A DNA stretch of 64,000 nucleotides from an uncultured Lachnospiraceae bacterium (GTDB taxonomy: Bacteria; Bacillota; Clostridia; Lachnospirales; Lachnospiraceae). Location: positions 1-64,000 of the forward strand of contig CAJUJR010000001.1 in assembly GCA_910586605.1 (NCBI GenBank), written 5' to 3'. Positions 59,266 through 64,000 of the stretch are shown piece by piece (positions within the stretch are counted from its first letter, which is position 1; the number at the start of each line of letters is the position of its first letter). Position numbers and translations under genes: made by a program. Under the pieces are notes generated by a model. The model had not been told where the DNA came from. It searched no databases and saw nothing but the letters and a program-made list of their open reading frames with translations.

Positions 59266-60996
59266 ATGATAGAGAAAATATGGGGATTTTTGAAAAAGAA
59301 AGGTTTGAAAATTCTTTGGATTGCATATGTGAGTATAAGCGTTATTTTGACAATACGGTTTGCGGACAGGCTGCTTGTCAAGGATTATGAATCAATTTCA
59401 AAATGTCTTTTTTTGGATAAGCATTGGAATATTATATATCATGATACATTCCACCAAAATGTGTCTTTAGGTGATTTTGTTTTTGATAAAGTGAAAACAG
59501 GTGACAGAATAGTAATGCAGAGGGCGCTTCCGGATGACTGGGAGATGAAGGAGGGCATGCTGCGTTTGGGTATCCGGCATACTGCGGTAAAGATGTATAT
59601 TGGTGATTCTCTTGTTTATGAGTATGGTTTTGATAGGGCAGAGAAGAACAAAACAGTGGGAAGCGGTTACTTGTTTATTGATTTCCCTGACCATTATAAA
59701 GGGAAGAAAATGAAGCTTGAACTGTGTGCATCAGAAAATGAGGCGTTTACCCAAATAGACAACTTACGGATATATGAGTGGAAAAATGCATACAGGGCGC
59801 TTTTGACAGAAAACAGGATTCCAATGTTTGTTGGTGTATTTTTGCTTATTTTCGGACTTTCAACATTGATTATAACTATGTTTGCAATGTTGGTTTCCCG
59901 TAAATATGCAAGGATTTTTTGTATTTCGTCGTTTTCTGTTTGTATGGGGCTGTGGACGCTTTGTAATTATGATATCCTATTGGTTTTTTCTATACCATTG
60001 TATTCAAAGTCTCTTATAGAGTATTTGGCGTTATATCTCCTGCCTGTACCACTTCTGGTATATATGGATGGTAATGTAAAGAACCTGGATAATAAAGTTT
60101 TAAAAATAGTTTTTAAGGTGTTGTTTGCAGTACAGCTTATATTCGATTTTGTTGTTATCGGGTTACATACAAAGGATATTGTGCACTGTGCCGCTGCGCT
60201 GCCATACCAGCAGGCTCTTATTGTCTGCCATCTGGTTTTATTTACAGTGATTGTTATCCTGAATTTAAAAACGAAGAATTTCCTGAACCGGCTTTACTTG
60301 GTGGGGATGTTAATTATGCTTGGGTGTGTTGGTTATGACTTGTATGGATATTATATGGAACGTTATAATGGAAATTTTTCTGTGGGGATTAAAGGGATTT
60401 CTGCGCTTGGCATGATGGTATTTATTTTTATCTTAATCATTGAATTTTATATGGAGCTTTCGTATAAAATGATGCAGGAGGCGGAAAGGAACTCTCTGAT
60501 TAAAAGCGCTTATACGGATGAACTGACACAGCTCCATAACCGTAGGTATTGCTCAGAACATATGCAGCAGATTAATGAAGACCAAACCGCAGAATATACG
60601 GTTGTCTGTTTTGACTTGAATAACTTGAAGGTGGTAAATGATACCTTGGGACATGCCCAGGGGGATATGCTGATTAAAAGCGCCGCAGAAGTCATTGAAA
60701 CGTCGTTTGGCAGGATGGGTGTTGTTGGCCGGATGGGCGGGGATGAATTTATCGCGATATTAAAAAATACAAGTAAAGGCGGGATGGATGAAGTTATAAG
60801 GCAGTTCCAGGAAAACATTAAGAAAAAGAACCAGGAAGTGAAGGGGCTGAACCTGGCAATTGCTTATGGATATGCCTCAAGTTTTGAAACAGGGGAAAAG
60901 GGGGTTGAGAAACTGTATCAGGAGGCGGATGACAGGATGTATGAAAATAAGCAGCAATATAAAAAAGAGCATCCGGATGCAAGGGGAAGGCAGTAA
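59266..60996 (+). CDS. Diguanylate cyclase with 7TMR-DISM-like sensor
   Basis: A 576-residue protein: TM1 (about residues 13-32), an extracytoplasmic domain of about 150 residues with jelly-roll-like content (LRLGIRHTAVKMYIGDSLVYEYG), seven to eight TM helices (about 190-400), and a GGDEF domain with the intact signature GRMGGDEF near residue 490. It makes cyclic di-GMP. No RxxD inhibitory site precedes the signature, so product inhibition is not expected. ATG 59266 is chosen over the upstream GTG/ATG because of the adjacent GGGGGA. It is monocistronic. Confidence 0.9.
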   Translation: MIEKIWGFLKKKGLKILWIAYVSISVILTIRFADRLLVKDYESISKCLFLDKHWNIIYHDTFHQNVSLGDFVFDKVKTGDRIVMQRALPDDWEMKEGMLRLGIRHTAVKMYIGDSLVYEYGFDRAEKNKTVGSGYLFIDFPDHYKGKKMKLELCASENEAFTQIDNLRIYEWKNAYRALLTENRIPMFVGVFLLIFGLSTLIITMFAMLVSRKYARIFCISSFSVCMGLWTLCNYDILLVFSIPLYSKSLIEYLALYLLPVPLLVYMDGNVKNLDNKVLKIVFKVLFAVQLIFDFVVIGLHTKDIVHCAAALPYQQALIVCHLVLFTVIVILNLKTKNFLNRLYLVGMLIMLGCVGYDLYGYYMERYNGNFSVGIKGISALGMMVFIFILIIEFYMELSYKMMQEAERNSLIKSAYTDELTQLHNRRYCSEHMQQINEDQTAEYTVVCFDLNNLKVVNDTLGHAQGDMLIKSAAEVIETSFGRMGVVGRMGGDEFIAILKNTSKGGMDEVIRQFQENIKKKNQEVKGLNLAIAYGYASSFETGEKGVEKLYQEADDRMYENKQQYKKEHPDARGRQ

Positions 60997-61072
60997 AAAA
61001 GCGCACCGCCTGCGCTGGCGCGCTAAAGCCTGTTTGAAATTTGCTTCGCAATTCTTGCCGGCAACCACGATG

Positions 61073-62119
61073 TTACAGCAAAATTTCCTGTTTTTGGGCT
61101 ACAAATGAAACCCATTCCCCCAAGGTGTTTCTTTCTAGGATTTTAAAATGGTTTTTTAGCAATGCTTGTTTTACCTCATCTTCTTTCTGCATAAGGATAC
61201 CTGAGGAGATAAATAGCCCGTTTTTATTAAGGAATTTTCCGATATGGCCAGATAAGGGGATAATGACATCGGCTAATATATTTGCAACGGCAATATCAAA
61301 TGTGCCGTTGCATTTTTCTTTAATTATGCTGCTTTCTTCTAGGATATTTGCCTGGATTGCAGTGATACGGCTAGAGCCTATCTTGTTTTTTGCCGCATTT
61401 TCTATAGTTCCTTCCACAGCAGAAGGGTCAATGTCCAGGCAGAAAGCAAAACTTGCGCCGCATAAAAGGGCTGTAATTGCCAAAATGCCGCTGCCGCATC
61501 CGGCGTCAAGCAGGCGGGTGTTTTCTGTAATATATTTTCTTAGGGAAAGAAGGCAGAGCTTTGTTGTTTCATGGGTTCCGGTCCCAAAGGCAGAACCGGG
61601 GTCGATTTCAATGACAATATCATTATCATGGATGGAAGCTGGAAGCTCTTCCCAGGTTGGTTTGACAAGGATATTATCTGTCACATAAAATGGCTTGAAA
61701 TTTTCTTTCCATTTATCTTTCCAGAGGGAATCATCCTGGATACAGAAGGTGATTTCTGGTACTTGGATTGGGAAAAAGCCCTGCATTGCTTTGATTTTTT
61801 CCTGAATCTGCTGGATTAGTATTTCAGGGGGACAGGAAGCAGGGCTGCCTTGTAGGCTTTCATCACGCAAAGAAGAACCTGTGCTATAAAAATCTTTCTT
61901 TTCATTGCCAGGTGCTTCTGTATAAAAAGTAAGTATAGACTCGCCGTTATCTGGCCCTATGTCTGCCGGGATATTTGTATACATCATTTTTTCTTCTTTT
62001 GGGGAAAGCGGGACATGGTCTGTAACTTCATAGCCTGCAATGCCAAATCCAGTTAATATGTCCCCAATCGCGTCAGCATCTTTTGTTGTTGTGTGAATAT
62101 CATATTTAATCCATTTCAT
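61073..62119 (-). CDS. prmA: Ribosomal protein L11 methyltransferase
   Basis: A 348-residue PrmA. The N-terminal substrate domain starts MKWIKYDIHTTT; the SAM-dependent domain has DPGSAFGTGTHETTKLCL, LDAGCGSGILAITALL and the NILADVI catalytic-type motif. It trimethylates L11. ATG 62119 fits the family start; a longer frame to 62170 lacks family sequence. There is no ribosome site at normal spacing (AGAAAGGA is about 20 bases upstream), which is unusual here. It is longer than typical (about 310), with an extra loop around residues 85-115. Confidence 0.93.
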   Translation of the reverse strand: MKWIKYDIHTTTKDADAIGDILTGFGIAGYEVTDHVPLSPKEEKMMYTNIPADIGPDNGESILTFYTEAPGNEKKDFYSTGSSLRDESLQGSPASCPPEILIQQIQEKIKAMQGFFPIQVPEITFCIQDDSLWKDKWKENFKPFYVTDNILVKPTWEELPASIHDNDIVIEIDPGSAFGTGTHETTKLCLLSLRKYITENTRLLDAGCGSGILAITALLCGASFAFCLDIDPSAVEGTIENAAKNKIGSSRITAIQANILEESSIIKEKCNGTFDIAVANILADVIIPLSGHIGKFLNKNGLFISSGILMQKEDEVKQALLKNHFKILERNTLGEWVSFVAQKQEILL

Positions 62120-62186
62120 AGTAACAGTGTATTGTTTTGTTCCTTTCTTAAAAAGATTGACATGTGGCATAAATATCGCTTATAGT

Positions 62187-62204
62187 TAAAGCGTGTTTGA
62201 ACAT
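62187..62204 (+). repeat. Dispersed 18-bp motif, solitary half
   Basis: TAAAGCGTGTTTGAACAT, three mismatches from consensus. It supplies the TTGAAC -35 hexamer of the recJ promoter. Confidence 0.5.
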
Positions 62205-62225
62205 TACCATTCTCAGGATTATAAC
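62197..62225 (+). promoter_or_regulatory. Promoter of recJ
   Basis: TTGAAC (62197-62202), 17-nt spacer, TATAAC (62220-62225), 50 bases before the start codon. Confidence 0.55.
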
Positions 62226-62274
62226 ACATTTTTACATATGTAACAAGCAGAAATTATGAAAAGAGGAATAGATT

Positions 62275-64000
62275 TTGAAGCAATGGGTGACGAAACGGTA
62301 TCAGGCAGATTTGGAAAAGATTGCACAGCGGTATCAGATTTCAGAAATATTGGCAGATATCCTCGTAAAGAGGGGGCTTTTTGACTGGGATGCAATGGGC
62401 AGGTACCTGTTTCCAGAAAAGGATGCCATGTATGATGCAGGGAAGATGGAAGGGCTAAAAGAGGCGGCCAGGCTATTGGATCAGAAAATGAAAGAGGGGA
62501 AAAAGATAAAGATTATAGGTGATTATGATGTAGATGGGGTGATGTCATCTTATATTTTGTATCATGGAATCCGGCTGCTTGGGGGGATGGCAGGCTGCCG
62601 GATTCCGCACCGTGTCTATGATGGTTATGGGATGCGGGATTATATGGCACAAGAAGCATTTGATGAAGGATATGATACAATCCTTACCTGTGATAATGGG
62701 ATTTCTGCAGTTTCTGCTGTGGAAAAGGCGAAAGAGCTTGGATTAACGGTGATTATTACAGACCATCATGAAGTGCCAAAGGAGGGAGGAGAGGAAGAAC
62801 TTCCGCCGGCAGATGTAATTGTCAACCCGAAACAGGAGAAATGCGGTTATCCATTTTCGGGGCTTTGTGGAGCTGGGATTGCTTATAAGCTAATGTCATA
62901 TCTTTTCCGGCAAAGCGGGCGGACAGACTGTGAAGAAGAGCTGCTTCCTTTTGCAGCAATTGCTACGGTTTGTGATGTTGTGCCTCTTTTGGATGAAAAC
63001 AGGGTTATTGTAAAAAATGGATTGGAATATTTAAACCATAACCAGAAGAATACAGGATTGCAGTTTTTAATAGAAGCATTGCAATTTGGCCGTGAAATTA
63101 ATTCTGGGGATTTGGGTTTTCGGATTGGGCCATGTATTAATGCCGCTGGGAGGCTGGGAGACGCAGTAAAAGGGCTGGAGCTTTTGATGGAAACAGATAA
63201 AAAAGCAGCGGCAGAAAAAGCAGGGGAACTGGTTGCGTTAAATGAGGAGCGGAAGGAATATACGGCAGAGGCGACAAAGCGTGCAGTAGGGCAGATTGAG
63301 TCACAGGGTTTTTTAAAAAAGCCTGTATTTGTCCTATTTGTAGAGGGTTGCCATGAAAGTGTTGCAGGAATAGTAGCAGGGAGAATCCGTGAAAAATATT
63401 ACCGTCCAACCTTGATTTTGACAGAAAGCAGAAATGGGCTGAAAGGTTCTGCACGTTCGATTCCCGGATACCATATGCAGAAGGAATTGAGTAAATGCAA
63501 GAGCCTTCTGACAGAGTTCGGAGGCCATGCGATGGCAGCCGGATTTTCCCTTCCCAGGGAAAATCTAGAGGCGCTTAATTTGGCTTTACAGGAAAATTGC
63601 ACTCTAACTGAAAAAGAACTGACAGAAAAAGTCTTTTTTGACAGGGAGGTTCCGCTTGCAGAAATGACAGAAGCGGTGGTGCAGCAGTTAGAATATATGG
63701 AGCCGTTTGGAGAGGGCAATGAAAGGCCGGTTTTTGCAAAGAGGGGGGTTTTTGTGGCTTCTTTGGCACTTTGTGGAAAGGAAAAACAGATTGCGCGCCT
63801 TCAGCTAAGGGATGGCCTGCGGCTTTACCGGGCTGTGGATTTTCAGTGTGAGCTTCATTTGGGAGAGGGAATCCGTAGCCGGTATGGTGAAGCTGAGTGG
63901 GAGCAGCTAAAGTCGGGGCAGGGCAATGGCTGCGAAATAGATATTTTGTATCAGCCAGAAATTAATAAAATGTTTGGGAATGTGGAGTTCCGGATTGTTG
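62275..64000 (+). CDS. recJ: Single-stranded-DNA-specific exonuclease RecJ, 5' part
   Basis: The first 575 codons of RecJ, open to the window edge. Start is TTG 62275 (KQWVTKRYQADL) behind AAAGAGGA. DHH-family motifs are intact: IIGDYDVDGVMSS (motif I), CDNGIS (II), ITDHHEVP (III, DHH) and GPCINAAGRLGDA, then DHHA1 with GCHESVAGIVAGRI and GGHAMAAGFS, and an OB-fold region beginning near residue 455. RecJ degrades 5' ends of single-stranded DNA in recombination and repair. The C-terminus lies outside the window. Confidence 0.95.
   Translation, partial: MKQWVTKRYQADLEKIAQRYQISEILADILVKRGLFDWDAMGRYLFPEKDAMYDAGKMEGLKEAARLLDQKMKEGKKIKIIGDYDVDGVMSSYILYHGIRLLGGMAGCRIPHRVYDGYGMRDYMAQEAFDEGYDTILTCDNGISAVSAVEKAKELGLTVIITDHHEVPKEGGEEELPPADVIVNPKQEKCGYPFSGLCGAGIAYKLMSYLFRQSGRTDCEEELLPFAAIATVCDVVPLLDENRVIVKNGLEYLNHNQKNTGLQFLIEALQFGREINSGDLGFRIGPCINAAGRLGDAVKGLELLMETDKKAAAEKAGELVALNEERKEYTAEATKRAVGQIESQGFLKKPVFVLFVEGCHESVAGIVAGRIREKYYRPTLILTESRNGLKGSARSIPGYHMQKELSKCKSLLTEFGGHAMAAGFSLPRENLEALNLALQENCTLTEKELTEKVFFDREVPLAEMTEAVVQQLEYMEPFGEGNERPVFAKRGVFVASLALCGKEKQIARLQLRDGLRLYRAVDFQCELHLGEGIRSRYGEAEWEQLKSGQGNGCEIDILYQPEINKMFGNVEFRIV

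Noticed and set aside
1..64000. tRNA, rRNA, CRISPR or complete insertion sequence
   Set aside because: No cloverleaf-like stretches with CCA-type ends, no rRNA signature, no regularly spaced direct repeats and no transposase frame were seen on reading; a dedicated scan was not possible.

Overview
The window looks like a chromosome segment of a low-GC, endospore-forming Gram-positive of the class Clostridia, most likely family Lachnospiraceae. This is inferred from gene content and style, not from a database search. It carries sporulation-linked genes (spmA, a gerW/ytfJ homologue, a DUF2953 gene), Clostridia-type arrangements (Asp23-DAK2/FakA-recG-rsmD-coaD, tgt-yajC-TIGR04086-secDF) and strong AGGAGG ribosome sites. 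Most genes lie on the + strand. No tRNA, rRNA, CRISPR array, complete insertion sequence or prophage was seen.

Layout. 0.2-7.6 kb: a rhomboid-like zinc-ribbon membrane protein, a giant two-module GT-C glycosyltransferase, unknown proteins, DUF2953 and GerW. 7.6-9.9 kb: a type II restriction-modification pair (m5C methyltransferase plus Eco47II-family endonuclease) with a broken, divergently oriented vsr remnant beside it. 9.9-12.2 kb: a YbaK-type deacylase and a multi-TM chemoreceptor. 12.3-22.1 kb: housekeeping genes rpmB, asp23, fakA, recG, an AAA+ ATPase, rsmD, coaD, a coiled-coil protein and a zapA-like gene; a 45-codon membrane-protein gene sits on the minus strand beside rpmB. 22.1-28 kb: U32 peptidase, a SEDS glycosyltransferase with its class B PBP, and a Nudix hydrolase. 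28-32.8 kb: cheY, a DnaA-box cluster, hpf, a ZIP transporter, a DUF368 (PopT-type) transporter and spmA.

32.8-46.5 kb is the most distinctive part: one uninterrupted 13-gene phosphosignalling locus. It encodes three kinases (a dCache hybrid kinase, a soluble kinase and CheA), two single-domain receivers, two receiver-HD-GYP proteins (one with a damaged HD motif), CheR, CheB, CheW, an MCP with almost no external domain, and a free Hpt protein. No flagellar, pilus or CheC/CheD/CheX gene is present. A separate cheY, a second MCP and a GGDEF protein elsewhere in the window reinforce a chemosensory and cyclic-di-GMP theme.

46.6-50.4 kb (minus strand) holds OPT transporter-PqqD-like-PepD, a plausible peptide uptake and processing operon. 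50.5-64 kb holds fba, a possible 39-codon Cys-containing ORF, DUF1700, tgt, yajC, a PHP phosphoesterase, TIGR04086, a polysaccharide deacetylase, secDF, a 7TM-type diguanylate cyclase, prmA and the 5' 575 codons of recJ, which runs off the end.

The intergenic DNA has its own structure. An 18-bp motif (TAGAGCGTGTTTGGAAAT and variants) recurs at four loci, often as hairpins. A composite repeat of about 75-85 bp occurs twice downstream of genes. A terminator family with GGAATGC/GCATTCC stems occurs at least four times. Several promoters, start sites and leaders are embedded in long perfect inverted repeats.
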